Of a stretch of DNA of 64,000 nucleotides, positions 1-11,943 are shown one piece after another. The translations under genes were made by a program, and so were the position numbers. Every line of letters begins with the position of its first letter. Position 1 is the stretch's first letter. The notes beneath the pieces were generated by a model. That model was given only the letters and a program-made list of their open reading frames with translations. It was not told the DNA's origin and did no database searches. This stretch comes from Aplectana chamaeleonis (taxonomy: Eukaryota > Nematoda > Chromadorea > Rhabditida > Cosmocercidae), in assembly GCA_029168955.1 (NCBI GenBank), contig JAPDOI010000136.1, forward strand, positions 1,279,001 through 1,343,000, written 5' to 3'.

Positions 1-1279
1 AGTGACACCGAAAAAAAACTTTCGCAAACAAAAATAGTGAGCTTAGCCAGAGGCAAAAGAGTTGAATTTTAGAATAAAGAAAATATTGGCGCAAATGATA
101 AGAAAATTGAAGAATAGCCAAAGCGATCAGGAGAAGAAAAAAGTCAAATATAGAATTCAATAACCACAAAACAAAAATGACCGGAGAACAGAACATATTT
201 GTCGGTTCCTAGAAAGAACAAAAGAGTCGGTAAGCATGTTTTGGACATACCGAATAATATGAAATTCCGCCACTCTATCAGAATGCATTAGAACCGTATT
301 TGGTTTCCAAGCATGATATCAGAGGAAAGGTTCCCCTTACGTTCTAATGTCTCTATGAGAGTAGAATTATACCTTTTAATGAAACTGGGACTGGTACTAC
401 CGGTTATTCCAAATCCAGTCAAATATTTGAATACTTTGAAATAATTTCAAATTTCATCTACATGTGCAGACGAAAACGTGCTCTCTCATTAATTATGAGA
501 GCACATTTACCTGAACTAACGTAAGGGACAGTAAGGAAACAAGAGAACTTAGAATACATCGTGAGATTGCAGCAAATAGTTCAAGTATCTGACTTTTCTG
601 ACATTCAGAGTGCCCCAGTATACAAAAATTCAAGCCATACTGCAGCTTCGCTAAATCTGGCACACTGGAACCCCCCGGGAATATTCATCCGACGCAAAAA
701 GACAAGCGAAAACGCCTAGCAGAGTCATGTGAATTCTCACGACAGCGCGAGGAATTGATCGATCTGAGCAGAACGTTCGTTTGGCTGTCGGTCCAATCGA
801 GCTGATTGATTAGTACGGCGCCAACCCCTGACGTCTCCCGTTTCTTTCGTGGAAAACGGGAAGGCGGAGCTTTGGCGAAACGTCTCTCGTTCGCCCCGAC
901 GTGGCAGAAAAAAGCGGTTCGGCCATCGGTCCAATCGAAATGGTGCCTGAGGAGAAGGGTGTGACTCATCTTTCTGCACTCTTCGGCCATCATTCAGTAC
1001 CAGTAAAGTATTGAATCCACGTTTTATTAGCAAAAATCACAATTGTATCAAGGTAGAAAAATACTTTAACAGACATAACAAAATCCGCTAAAGTTTGTGA
1101 GAAAACTAGAAGAAATGATCTACGAAGATCAAACGGACGAGCTGGACTGGATGACCGCGTGCAGTCCGCGGATAAAGTGCAATTCATACAGAAGGTGAGA
1201 TTGAAAATTTTATATGGATTTCCTTGTATGCATTCCCGGAAGATTGCTCAATGATGATTCACACACTTCGTGTGGAAAA
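1..1279. other. Intronic or intergenic sequence, no gene seen
   Basis: Mixed AT-rich and moderately GC-rich sequence with only short open frames. A 27-bp near-palindrome (GTGCTCTC ... GAGAGCAC) lies at 478-504. No family was recognised. Confidence 0.5.
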
Positions 1280-2110
1280 CGAATCAATGCTGTGCGCGCC
1301 GCGACTGGGTGGTCTATAGCCACTGAATTACTCACCGTAGTGTGAGAATAGGATTTAGTAAACCAGGTAAACCAGGGACAAACCACCCATAACGCTAACT
1401 CCTGTTCGGATTGTCTCTTGATGCTGATTCAATACGGACCACCTGCTCAGATAACTGCTTTATTTTCTGAGTCGACCAGCGTTCCGTCTCGCTATAGCAA
1501 TATCTCAGAGAACACCCATGATGTTTACTCCTCTACCATTTCGACCTTTGGTCTTTCAGATACCGGGCTTTCATTACACTGACTCTCCAATCCGTCTCCG
1601 TTCCTCGAGTTCTATTCGGTTTTGGGGAACTGTCTTCGAGCGAGGCAGTACAGGCAGAGAGGAGTGCGTCAGAAAGAGGAGAGCAATAGCGTGGAGAGTG
1701 CGGAGAACCGAGAAAATGAAGGGAGACCATCGCCAAAATCGAGTTCATCTAAAACTAAGAAAGATTAAGAGTCAAATCTCACACTTCTAGTGGTACAGAG
1801 ACAGCTTAGAAGTCAGAATTACTTCACAAATATACTGGCGATGCTCACGTTCAAGTTTCGCCGTTAATAGAGTATTCCTACTCTGTGGGTGGGCAAAATA
1901 TGCCATAACTATGTTAAGAAGTAACATTTTTCTGAACTTGAAAAGATTTTTGGAATCAGGACGACGAGAGGAAGCGATCAGTGTTTTCAGATTCAGAAAG
2001 TAACCACTCACAAAGATTTTGACTCTTTTCAGGGAAAATAGGCCATAACTATGTGGAGACTTGAGTTTTTCTCAAGTCTGAAGATATAATCGCAATCTCC
2101 TCATCGAGAG
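1280..2110 (+). mobile_element. Old diverged fragment of foldback family F2
   Basis: Several blocks match the right arm of the two large F2 elements in order and orientation: CGACTGGGTGGTCT near 1302, GAACTGTCTTCGAGCGAGG near 1627, GGAGACCATCGCCA near 1721, and the block with ATATGCCATAACTA near 1896. Intervening sequence is diverged and neither terminal repeat is visible. It appears to be an old truncated copy. Confidence 0.6.
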
Positions 2111-3183
2111 GAATGGAACGGTTTTTTTCAGGTTCTCAAAAAGTCAAGTCCTAACAAAAACGGCGTTTTCGACGCGATTTCGCGTCGCCGACGCGCTTTG
2201 GGACATAAGTTTTGGCCGGCACGGTTTTAGGGAAGAACGGGCTGCGTCCTCTGCATCCACACACTTCGTTCTTGATGATGTTTGCATAAACAATTGCAGA
2301 TAGATAGCCGGTTGCGGCCTTTATTGCGTATTTTGTCACGAACTCATGAATACGATGATAGGTTCACGGAGAGTGGGCAATTATGGAACGATACTGAACA
2401 CGGTATGACAACGCGGTAAGTATGTAAGAGTGAATTGCGTTCAACGGAAGAGAAAAAGATTTAGGGAAGTCTATGTTAGAAATTTTACCAGCACCGGGCA
2501 CTATCCGTACTTTGTCCGAAGCTAGTGATTCGGATAATTGATTGACCTAAAAAGACTTTGAATAGATTCGAAACAATATCCGACATATTCAAAAAGTTGA
2601 ATTTTCTGAGTATTGCGGAAAGTCGACTATTCAGAAAGTTCAAGTTTCCAAATCACTCGAAAGGTTGAATACCGAAAAATTACGCAAACCGTCGAATCCA
2701 TTCGATATTCGACTTTTTCGAATGATTACTTTTTCTGAGCATTCCGCCAGTCCAGGCGCATCGCACGCGTGAAGCGTGCGCATAAGCGTACTGTCGGCAC
2801 AAATAGCAATGACAGTTTTGATTCTCTCTTGATGGTGTGGTTTGCCCCAACGTAAGCCAGAATGGTCAGTGCGATCCATGCCGACCTCAGACATTAGTGG
2901 GGAAGTTCCCGGGGAGAATAGACCTGATTTGGTCGTTTTCACTCAGTCGAGGAAAGAACGTTCCGTTCTCCCCTCAAATTGATCACAACGAATGACGTTC
3001 GAAACAGTCGATTGCGGGAGTAGAACAAGGGAAGTTTGCTTCACGGTTGTTCCGTTGGCCTCCCTCCAAGCATGATGAAGGCGAAAACAAAGCCGCAGTA
3101 TTAACGGTGATCCAAATTAAGCAATCTCGAGGTGGTCTCGCACTGCGCAAGCTGAGTAAGCAGATCTGTCACTCAAGGACTGT
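2111..3183. other. No gene; TTCGA-rich degenerate stretch
   Basis: The part around 2550-2745 is a loose array of motifs such as AAAGTCGA, ATTCAAAAAG and ATTCGACTTTTTCGA, resembling the TTCGA-based minisatellites elsewhere in the window. The segment 2150-2230 is rich in GACGCGATTTCGCGTC-like inverted repeats. No coding signal was seen. Confidence 0.4.
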
Positions 3184-3187
3184 TTAA

Positions 3188-4227
3188 AGGCACAGTCCAA
3201 CCTCAGAATCGTGTTTCTGTTTTTCGGCCTATCTTGAAAACGGTCCGACGCTGATTCCAACGATGTCTTTGGAATCGTACAAGACCCCCTAGGAACGGAG
3301 TTAGGGCCTCTCAAAATTTGAGTTGCGGAAGCACGGTGGACGAGTTGTCCGAGGCTTGTAACATCCGTCATTTGCAACCGATGTCTGCGAGCGGACCTGA
3401 ATGGATAGAGAGACTGAGAATGAAGGGAACAACGGGGATATTGCTCAAAAACCTACGCTCATTTCGCCACTGTTGAGCTCGAAACATGGTAAAAGGGGCG
3501 TGCCAAAGTGGCTTCCGTGTGTGGGCGCCCCAGGGTGGCTTCCCCCTATATCTCGCTTATTCGGGGGAATCGAGAGCTCGCACTTGGCAGGTGTTATAAG
3601 GGGTGGGTAAACTTGGCATGTGGATCGAATCCACACCGCGGGTGTGGCTAAGGAGCAGTTCGGCTAGCACACGCGACCCGCGACGGAAAAAACCCTGTGA
3701 GCGCTCATCGTCCTTGGGGCGCGTTAACCGAGGAACTTCTAAAAAAATAGTCGTTGTCCCATTGTAGACGTCCCGCTTAATCATTTTTTGCATTTTTTTC
3801 ATGTTTTTTTGTTTACAATCTGCTTCTTTAGGCGCAATGCTTCTCATACCATCGTTTCAATGGAATTCGCACTTTGTATACAAGTTTTTTTAGAGTTCTT
3901 TTTGTTTGCTTCTTGGAGCGCAACTGGAGATTGTGATATTGATTCCGACGCCGACCCTACGTCTGACACATCAACCTACATGAACAAAATGCAAAAAAAC
4001 GATAAAGGGGAACGGCTAAAATGGAACAATAACAACTTTTTTGAGTGCCCTCGGTTAACGCGCCCCAAGGACGATGAGCGCGCACAGCGTTTTACCGTCG
4101 CGCGCGTTGTGTGTACCAGCCGAACTGCTCCTTAGCCACACCCGCGGTGTGGATTCGATCCACATGCCGGTAAACTTCACAATTATGTGGTTTTCTCGGA
4201 TTTCGCCCCTGAGCTTGGACTGTGCCT
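3188..4227. mobile_element. TTAA-flanked MITE, family A copy 1 (carries a nested foldback)
   Basis: Left end AGGCACAGTCCAACCTCAGA at 3188, right end inverted (CTTGGACTGTGCCT) at 4227, with TTAA at 3184-3187 and 4228-4231. Its left interior (CCTATCTTGAAAACGG) matches B3 and B8-B11, while the right half matches A2 and A3, so it is a mosaic. A 554-bp foldback has inserted into it. The same right-hand TTAA is the left flank of the next element. Confidence 0.85.
3615..4168. mobile_element. Foldback element with 9-bp target duplication (Mutator-like)
   Basis: Perfect inverted ends GGCATGTGGATCGAATCCAC, with arms continuing through GTGTGGCTAAGGAGCAGTTC. The sequence GGTAAACTT is duplicated immediately outside (3606-3614 and 4169-4177). 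Nine-base duplications are characteristic of Mutator-like elements; assignment rests on that alone, since no transposase is present. It interrupts MITE A1, so it is younger than A1. Confidence 0.8.
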
Positions 4228-4231
4228 TTAA

Positions 4232-4961
4232 AGGCAGTGGTCGCGATGAAAAAAGATGTGGAAGAAACCATAAGAGTCAGCTTGCTTCACAAACGCCTAA
4301 AAGACCACGAAGGTTACGCTGCAAGAAACGAGCTGAGTATAGACTTATTAAGAAGTCTAAGAAGTTATTTAGCAGTTTGCAAAGCGCGACAACCGTTCAG
4401 ATCAACGTAATTCGTCTCGTGTGCTTCTTTTAATATTTCTACTCATACCTACGCATTTCGTAGAATGTGCATGTTCTTCTCGACTGGAATAGATAAATGA
4501 AATGAAATGAAAAGATCCTAAGTTGCCAATTCGTGCACACATGCACAGCTCCGCCTAAAAAGATCGGAGTCTCATGCTTTACAGTTAAAAATCATTGACG
4601 TTCACAACCAGGAAGAAATGCAAATTTAGCTAATGAAAACAGTGAAACAATGAAAGCAAGCCCTTCATTCAATGTTTAACTCGACGAGGGCAGAAATATT
4701 CGAGCAGGTCCTACCGAAGGCTATTGTTCATTGATTGAATTCCGATGTGAAACCAGCTGATGTTCTTGATATTAGAGATCATCGATGCAGATGGTGGGCA
4801 GTGGGCTCGTCCACCATCAGAATACAGAAAGGTTCAGGCTTAAAATTAGACCCAAAACAAGGGTTTTCCCCAAATTTTTCTCATAGGTCCCACTACTCGA
4901 AATCCAGAAAAATGTTCAGAGCAGAAAAGAAGACAAGCATATTTCATCGTGATCACTGCCT
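4232..4961. mobile_element. TTAA-flanked MITE, family B copy 0
   Basis: Left end AGGCAGTGGTCGCGATGAA, right end ATCGTGATCACTGCCT, flanks TTAA 4228-4231 (shared with A1) and 4962-4965. It is longer than other B copies (730 bp) and holds unrelated sequence around 4400-4730, including a GAAAT/GAAATGAAAT run, suggesting a further insertion without visible ends. Confidence 0.75.
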
Positions 4962-4965
4962 TTAA

Positions 4966-6259
4966 GATATCTCTGTCCGAATTTCAGGGAAAATAATAAG
5001 TAATTCTGTAATCTAGGTATCAATTTTTGACCCTAGTCTCAAAGACAGGAAACTTTCAAAAGCAGCTAGTTTTGGCGAACTGAGTTTTGGTCAACCAATG
5101 AGCAATGGGTGTTGGGTTGCGAAGTGATGGGCAGGACCAGCATTCGGGAGAACAAGGGAAGACCTGCTGTCTGGGGTCCCCTTCGCCTCCCCCGCCCCCG
5201 ATTCGAGGAAAGTTCCCCAGTTGTATACATATAAGGGAATTCCGTCGTCGTTCTCGGGAGCTTCCCCACCAAGGTTTAAGAATTGTACAGTCGATACAGA
5301 ATTATCCGTCGATTCGGTGTTTTTGATGGAAGACATAGAAATCGCGCGCCGCAAACATGGACTCATGAATACGCAGACTCCAGAAATTTACACTGAACCG
5401 ACGAACACTTCTGCGTACACTGGACGTGCATACGATATCCACGCTAGGTAGATGTTGACGCCAAAGGCCGGACTCATCATTGGAAAGTGGGTTAGCGCCA
5501 ACATTGGGTTTTGCAGACCTGGGTTGAAAAATTGGGTTTGGGATGGATAACCCAGTACCTTTGATTCACGTACGCACATCCCGGGTTGGTTAAGCTAACC
5601 TATATTTTCGGCGCAGGGAAGGTGTCTGCAAATGCACAAATGATTTTCGCGACGTCTATTTCCAATTTCTCATCTAATCGATACATAATTTTTAGGCTGC
5701 CAACCTCTCGTATATCTTCCCTTCTGGTTTTTGTACCGAAATCTGATTCTATAAGTCGCTGTTTTTATGCTTGCCCCATACTATCTTTTGGCTTCAATTT
5801 TTATGTTCTTCTGCATGTTTTTTTTTACTTTTTTCAGTAAGCCACGGGGAGCACCACGCAAGAGAACTCCATCATGTAAAGAACTGCACATTCTGGGGCT
5901 GTTTGGAGGCGATCGTAGGATGTATCATCAATAAAAAAATCCGTTGTGATCTTTCGTGTTCTAAATTTAAACGGCATCCGAAAAATATTACATAGTATCA
6001 TGAATTTTCACGCCTTTTGGCTTCACGTGGTTCTTTTGGCGCACCAATAGTGGCCCCTATATTTCTTGAACGAATTTTCAGAAGATGTTTTCCGAAAGTC
6101 ATCGTCACTGAGCTTTGCTTGAAGAAATTGGGCACTGCTGCGTTTTCTTCCTGCTCGATTTTTTTCGGGATTCGTACGATTGAGCACGAAATTGTGGCTC
6201 GTTTTTTTACTTTCGAAAAAACTGGCGTTCCAAAGAGAATGTGTATCTGATTGAACTAC
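4966..6259. other. No gene seen
   Basis: Short open frames only. A C-rich patch at 5180-5205 and several TGGGTT motifs at 5487-5590 recall the G-rich repeat near 7085-7215. No terminal repeats or protein similarity were recognised. Confidence 0.4.
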
Positions 6260-6457
6260 TCAGGCGATTCGCGGCCCCGAGCCGCCTGACAGTTTGGCTC
6301 GCGTTTCCCCATTTTCCGGGCCACTGCTGTTGCTATCCGAGCTACTGCTGTTGCCGTCCGGGCGAACTGGAGGAGCCCGGACAGCAACAGCTGTGGCCCG
6401 GAGATTAAGGGAGCACGAGCCGAACTGTCAGGCGGCTCGGGGCTCAGAATCGCCTGA
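6260..6457. mobile_element. GC-rich 198-bp hairpin element
   Basis: Ends TCAGGCGATTCGCGGCCCCG and CGGGGCTCAGAATCGCCTGA are inverted, and the arms continue through GCCGCCTGACAGTTTGGCTCG to near the centre. No target duplication is evident. It is a snap-back MITE by structure. Confidence 0.65.
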
Positions 6458-7277
6458 GACAGCAGTACAAACTGTAACGTACCACAAATTTTCACTAAAT
6501 CGAATTCAGAAACGACTGGATATATAAGTCAAAACGAGGAGAAAATTCGAGCGGAACGGAAACAGAGAAATCGAACGTTTTAGCCTCAAGTATGACTTCT
6601 GCTGGATGCTGCTTGTATTTAAAACAAGAGGGCAATCACAGCGAAACTTTTTCTTACTGAATGCAAATCGTTACGCTCAGCTCCATGGGAAGCTTTTTTC
6701 TTGGCGGCTTTCTGAAAAAAAAAAACGAAACTGGACAGATAAATATTAAAGTGGAGCTATAAAAAAGAACTGGAATATAAAAATTCAGAAAACAATGATT
6801 AATGGAATGAGAATTGGACGCCTATTCAAATAGGGAGGCGAAAAAACCACATGGCGGCAGTAAAACTCATAGAGTTCAAAAGCTCAGAGAATGTTCCAAA
6901 AACTGTTCTCAGCAAGTATATGAGTCGATTTTCTCTCTAAACACAAAAAAACGACGATGAAATCAAAAATCTGGATTTTGAGCATCAGCTACATATGTCA
7001 TACAGATAGATTGTGAGGAAGAGCGCCCATAAAAGATGACATCTTAGAACTTTACCACGTTCGAAAATGTCCCTAGAGCGCATTTTCTAAGAGACAATTC
7101 TGGGTTGGGTTGCGTGTACCCTCTCTCCCCACTCGGGTTGCGCAAACCCAAACCCAAACCCATTTTTCGATGGGTCTATAAATTGATGAATCCCGAAAAT
7201 TTGGGTTGGGCTGGAGCTGGCCTCAGGAGTTCCCGCGCCGCCCAAGTAAATGATTACCTATATGTCCAGTTTAACTA
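6458..7277. other. No gene; short G-rich repeat
   Basis: AT-rich sequence followed by a patch of GGGTTGGGTTG and CCCAAACCCAAACCC at 7085-7215. The patch can pair with itself and has a telomere-like look, but is too short and irregular to call telomeric. Confidence 0.4.
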
Positions 7278-7617
7278 CAGGCCATAAAACGGCCAATAGG
7301 GCCTTTCAGAGTGGCGTCGCTGCGAAATTCGCGGCATCGCTCCTCAGAGCGAGCGAAAAAAGGCGTGGCCTATCGATTGCCGCCGCGTCATATTTCTTTC
7401 TCAGCGTCTCTTATTTCTTCGCTGCCCTTTAAGTTTGATCAGAGCGCATAAACCTATTGGCGTGCCATCCCTTGCGTGTTCTGCAATCTCAGACATTCTG
7501 GAATCGATCAACAAAAACGAGTTGTAGGTTTCGAATAATATACCAGGAGACACTACCACCAGTAGAATCAACTTCAACTGAAAAGATTTGCATAACAATA
7601 ATGATGTCCACAACAAA

Positions 7618-7772
7618 AAATTATCAAACGCCATGACGAAATAAATCCTGGATGACCAATTAAATACCGTGACGAAATATATTCTGGATGACAAATCAAG
7701 TGACATGAGGAGATGAATCCTGGATGAACAATTAAATACCATGGCGAAATTTATCCTGGATGGCAAACATCT
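7618..7772. repeat. 36-bp minisatellite, about four copies
   Basis: Units contain ACGAAAT.AATCCTGGATGA followed by a variable AATTAAATACC-like part. Because 36 is divisible by three, one frame stays open and yields a repeating 12-residue peptide; this is a by-product, not evidence of a gene. Confidence 0.75.
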
Positions 7773-8110
7773 AGTGAAATAGGCAAAAAATGATTCTACA
7801 GAGAGTTAATGGGCAGATAGTAACGAAGGAACACTAAGTAATACGAGATAGTAACGAAGGAACACAACCTAATATAAAGAAACTACAGCGACAAATAGCG
7901 ACAGCGACAAAAATGGTCGAGACCATTTGCCTCGCAAAACGTCGCAACACGTCGCACAACGTCGCTCCCAGCTCGCGCCGTCGCTCCCACTCTGAAAGCG
8001 CGACGTTCGCTCCCGTCGCGCATCACGGTTTGCGCTGCGTAGCACCCCCCATCTCTCACCACGTCGCCGCGACAGCGAATTTTTCTGCGACGCCACTCTG
8101 AAAGGCCCTA

Positions 8111-8323
8111 ATGTCTCACCGTCGACTGCGTACCACGCGCTGCGCGACCGCACGGGCCTCGGAAGGAGGCGAGTTTTGGCCGCCGCGCGACGAGTTTCAG
8201 CAGCCGCGCGGTGGCCGAAACGTCGCGCGGCGGCCAAAACTCGTCGCGCGGCGGCCAAAACCCGTCTGCTTCCGACGCGCGTGCGGTCCCGCAGCGCATG
8301 GTACGCAGTCGACGGTGAGACAT
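8111..8323. mobile_element. GC-rich hairpin nested in the preceding foldback
   Basis: ATGTCTCACCGTCGACTGCG and its complement CGCAGTCGACGGTGAGACAT bound 213 bp. The arms include GTACCACGCGCTGCG and its mirror. The centre repeats GCGCGGCGGCCAAAACTCGT. It splits the right terminal repeat of the 7278-8341 element. Confidence 0.75.
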
Positions 8324-8341
8324 TGGCCGTTTTATGGCCTG

Positions 8342-8953
8342 TAGCTGCTCGTCAACTAGTAGGAGTGTGTAACTGCTGCATCTTGATTGTTTTAGGTGGT
8401 CGTTTGCGGCTGCTGTTTTGTATGCATTAACTGTGATCACCTCAACGGGTGAGTGTTTTTACATCCAATAATCAGTCTCTTCTGTTGTTCTGTATACAAA
8501 TATCAAAATTATGTATACAAATCGTTGACATCATGGGCAGCTGTGCAACTGAAAGGCAATCCTTGTACCTATACGAACATTATGCCTTTTGACGATATCA
8601 CTCTCCAGCGTAGCGCTGCTCAATTTGCATAATTATGAGCCTATTGGGGGCGTGTATACAAGTATGTTTGTGCCTTTTTCGTCTTTTTGAATCACCGAAG
8701 GGGTCGTTGGGAAAACGCAGCGTACATTTTTGTTACGTCATTCCTTTACAACTTTCAGTAGGACGTTTTCCGGAACGTCGCGAGTTTCGTGAAACCTTTC
8801 CTACTAGGCAGGCCACCCGTAGCACCACATTCCACATTCCGTTCCAATGAGGCGACCACCGATCGGCTGAACAACGAAACCATGAAATAGAACAGTGGTA
8901 ATCTGCAGGAAAAGTCACAGCTTCAATGCTCCGCAATGACGGCTCATGCCTAA
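8342..8953. other. No gene seen
   Basis: A short open frame from 8635 has no recognisable protein features. GTATACAAAT occurs twice (8492 and 8513). Nothing else can be supported. Confidence 0.35.
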
Positions 8954-9428
8954 AGGCACAGTCCAACCTCGGAATCTATTTTTCGTTTTTCCGCTTATCT
9001 TGGAGGAAACTTCACGCTGATCACAATGGTGTCTCCAGAATCGCTCAGAACTAACTGCGAACGGAGTTATGGCTCCTCAAAAATTTTGATTTTGAACGGC
9101 TAGAAGTTCGCGAACGAGTTTTCTCAAGCCTTCATTTTCCCATTATTCGCAGCCATTGCTCTGAAGCAGGCCACAATATAAATCCAGACCGAAAACGAAT
9201 AGAAGAACATAGGTATTTAATAAAACCATTCGCGCTTCTCTCCCCTATTGAGGTCGGAAACCTGGCAGGGGGCGTTACCCATTTTTTTCTTTCAAGGGAG
9301 CGTGGTAGACTTTTTCCTAGCTTCTTCTCGCTTATTTGAGCGAATTGAGATTTCACGCTTGGCAGGATTGCTATAGGCGGCGAACAGACCATAATATCAA
9401 CAATTACCTCTGAGGTTGGACTGTGCCT
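8954..9428. mobile_element. TTAA-type MITE, family A copy 2
   Basis: Left AGGCACAGTCCAACCTCGGA (flank CTAA rather than TTAA), right AGGTTGGACTGTGCCT with TTAA 9429-9432. It is first in a four-element chain. The interior has CCGCTTATCTTGGAGGAAAC on the left and GCGTGGTAGACTTTTTCC on the right. Confidence 0.85.
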
Positions 9429-9432
9429 TTAA

Positions 9433-9878
9433 AGGCAGTGTTCACGAAGAATATCGCACTCGAGTTCGACCCAAAAATGGGATTGTTTGGTCGTGAGGTA
9501 ACTAATAGTGAAGAAACAGGGAAGAAAAACGTCCAGAATAAGTCAAAATAACGGTTTCTAAATTCAGGGCGTGGACGAGAATCATGGGCGCTCCTGATTT
9601 CGGCAAGTGCGCGCTAATCGCGAAATCTGCGCGGATCGATAATGCTAACCGCGGCATAGTTGCTTGGCAATTTGCCATCGAAAAGTGTGCGGCGCCACAA
9701 GCTCGTTCGATTGGGGGCGGACTGGGATAGGTAGGCGCACCGGGAGAGCTCTCTAAGCCGTTTGTATTTATTTCTGGCCAGTTTTCGTTGCTATCTTCGA
9801 CCCTATCCTCTACAGCGCCTGCCAACTTAAGGTTTCACACCGAGATCTCGAGAACGAGATTTATCGTGAACACTGCCT
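9433..9878. mobile_element. TTAA-flanked MITE, family B copy 1
   Basis: Left AGGCAGTGTTCACGAAGAAT, right TTATCGTGAACACTGCCT, TTAA at 9429-9432 and 9879-9882, both shared with neighbouring family A copies. The interior (GGGATTGTTTGGTCGTGAGG) is shared with B2 and B4 and differs from the B3/B8-B11 interior. Confidence 0.87.
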
Positions 9879-9882
9879 TTAA

Positions 9883-10356
9883 AGCCACAGTCCAAGCTCA
9901 GAATCGATTTTTCGTTTGTCCGCCTATCTTGGAGAAAATTTCATGCTGATCACAATGGTGACTCCAGAATCGCTTAGAACTCACTGCGTACTGAGTTACG
10001 ACTCCTCAAAAACTTTGAATTTGAACTGATAGAAGTTCGCGGACGAGTTGTCTCGAGCCTGTATTTTCTCGTTATTCGCTGCCATTATTCTGAAGCAGGT
10101 CACAATATAAAGCCAGATCGAAAACAATGCCAAGAATATAGATTTTGAATAAAATCATCCGCGCGTCTTTTCATTATGGAGGTCGGAAAACTGCCAGTGA
10201 GCGTTTCCCTTTTTTTCTGTCAAGGGGGCGTGGTCGGCTTTTTCTTAGCTTTTTCCCGCTTATTTGAGCGAATGGAGATTTCGCGCTTGGCAGGGTTACT
10301 ATATCCGGCGACCGGACCAAAATATCAAAATTTACCTCTGATGTTGTACTGTGCCT
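9883..10356. mobile_element. TTAA-flanked MITE, family A copy 3
   Basis: Left AGCCACAGTCCAAGCTCAGA, right GATGTTGTACTGTGCCT, TTAA on both sides (9879-9882, 10357-10360). Closely related to A2 throughout, in the same orientation. Confidence 0.85.
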
Positions 10357-11160
10357 TTAAAGGCAGTGTTCAAGATGAATATCATAGGCAAAGTTCGCGA
10401 TGAATACCATATTCGAGTTCGATTCAAAAATGGGGTTGTTTGGTAGTGAATTATGTATAGTGTAAAAAACAACGAGGTAAAGCTCAGAATGAGCTAAAAT
10501 AGCGGTTTCTAACGTGCGTTAAGTTTCAGGGAGCGGACGAGCTAATGCGCTCTGCTAGTTCACGCAAGCGCAGGCTAATGGCCAAATGTGCGCGAATAAA
10601 TCGGGCTGGACGTGGCGGAGTTACTTGTCAATTTGCCATCGAAGACGTCCGTGGCTCTACAAGCTCCTCAGACCTGGGGACGGGGCGGGCTAAGCAGGCG
10701 TGCTGGGGTAACGAAATCTTCACTTCGCGGCCGTTTTTGTCGAATTGTGGCTCGTTTTCGCTGCTTTCTTCGACCCTATCCCCTCCAGCATCTGCCAGCG
10801 TAGTGTTCCACACTGAAAACTCAAAAGCGATGTTTATCGTTAACTCACTCACTCATCCCGTTAGCTGGCGGCTGGCGGAGGAGGATGACCTCTCAACCAG
10901 TACACTACTGTAGGTGTCATAGGAGCTCTTGCGGCCTGAACGATACGCTTCCATTCAGTAGGGTTCGCAGCAATTAATCTAGCATTAAGGACACTGCACC
11001 GTTGAGATTTCAGATCCGCCTCAACTTGCTTCAACCACGTCTTTTTCGGGGCTGCTCTCTCAACCTTCCACAATGCTCGGCGCTTTCTCCACAACAAACT
11101 GTGCGGAAGTCGATTGGTTACCACTCTGCATAAGTGTCCGTTCCATTGCAACCTTCTCGT

Positions 11161-11943
11161 TCAAATTTGCTCTTCGATCGTAGGTTGATGGTCGCAATTG
11201 TCTCGGATAACGTCGTTTCGTATGCGATCTCTTAATGTTATCCTGATGATTTGCCGCAAACACAGCGTTCGGAAGACCTCCAGCCTGTTGTGATCCGACT
11301 TCAGCAACGTCCACGACTCTGACCCGTACAGTAGGATTGGCACTATGAGCGCGCGAAACAACCGGATCTTTGTCTTGATTGACACATTACCCTTCTTCCA
11401 CAGACACCAGCCCAGCGACGCGAAAGCAGCCGGCGCCTGCCCGATCCTGCACAGTATCTCCGGTGTAGCCACTACCTTTCGCTCTTGCACCACCGATCGG
11501 AGGTACTTGATTTCCTTGACTTGCTGAAGCTCAGCTCCCACGAAGAACACAGAAGCCCGTGAGCCGTCCGACGTCATGACTTTAGTCTTCTCCTTATTAA
11601 TCCGCAACCCATAAGATTCCGCGATTTGTGCCATATCATTCAGCAAAAGCTTGGCTTCCATGTCAGTATCGGTGAACACTGCGCTGTCGTCCGCAAGCAT
11701 CGAATCCGTAACAAAATCGTTATCGCCAAATTGGACCCCTCTTCTATTCTCGAAGGTCTTTCTCATAATAGCATCGACCACGGTATTAAAGAGGAGCGGA
11801 GAAATCACATCCCCCTGCCGGACGCCTGCATCAAATCTGAATTCTTCGGATAGCTTGTTTCCGACGCGAACACAGCTAGTTGAACCGCTATAAGTTTCCT
11901 GCAGAAGATTCACCATTTTTCCTGGCATGTGTTCGCATTCCAT
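11161..11943 (-). pseudogene. Reverse transcriptase fragment of the RTE element
   Basis: A 260-residue open stretch shows reverse transcriptase motifs: G-V-R-Q-G-D-V-I-S-P-L-L-F-N, the catalytic A-D-D (in L-A-D-D-S-A-V-F), G-L-R-I-N-K-E-K-T-K-V, and Y-G-S-E-S-W-T-L, the last typical of RTE-clade elements. Immediately upstream, the same domain continues in another frame (F-I-D-F-K-S-A-F-D near 11990), so a frameshift separates the palm motifs. RNA-templated DNA synthesis is the family role; this copy is a relic. Confidence 0.9.

Larger units (their letters stand above)
7278..8341. mobile_element. TA-flanked foldback (CAGGCCATAAAACGG ends)
   Basis: Left CAGGCCATAAAACGGCCAAT and right ATTGGCCGTTTTATGGCCTG form inverted ends, with TA on each side (7276-7277, 8342-8343). 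GGGCCTTTCAGAGTGGCGTC is repeated inverted near 8090. A second hairpin interrupts the right end at 8111-8323, and a 36-bp tandem repeat fills part of the middle. Confidence 0.7.

Noticed and set aside
7085..7215. Telomere-like GGGTTG repeats
   Set aside because: Too short and irregular, embedded in intron sequence, and unlike the regular TTAGGC repeat common in nematodes.
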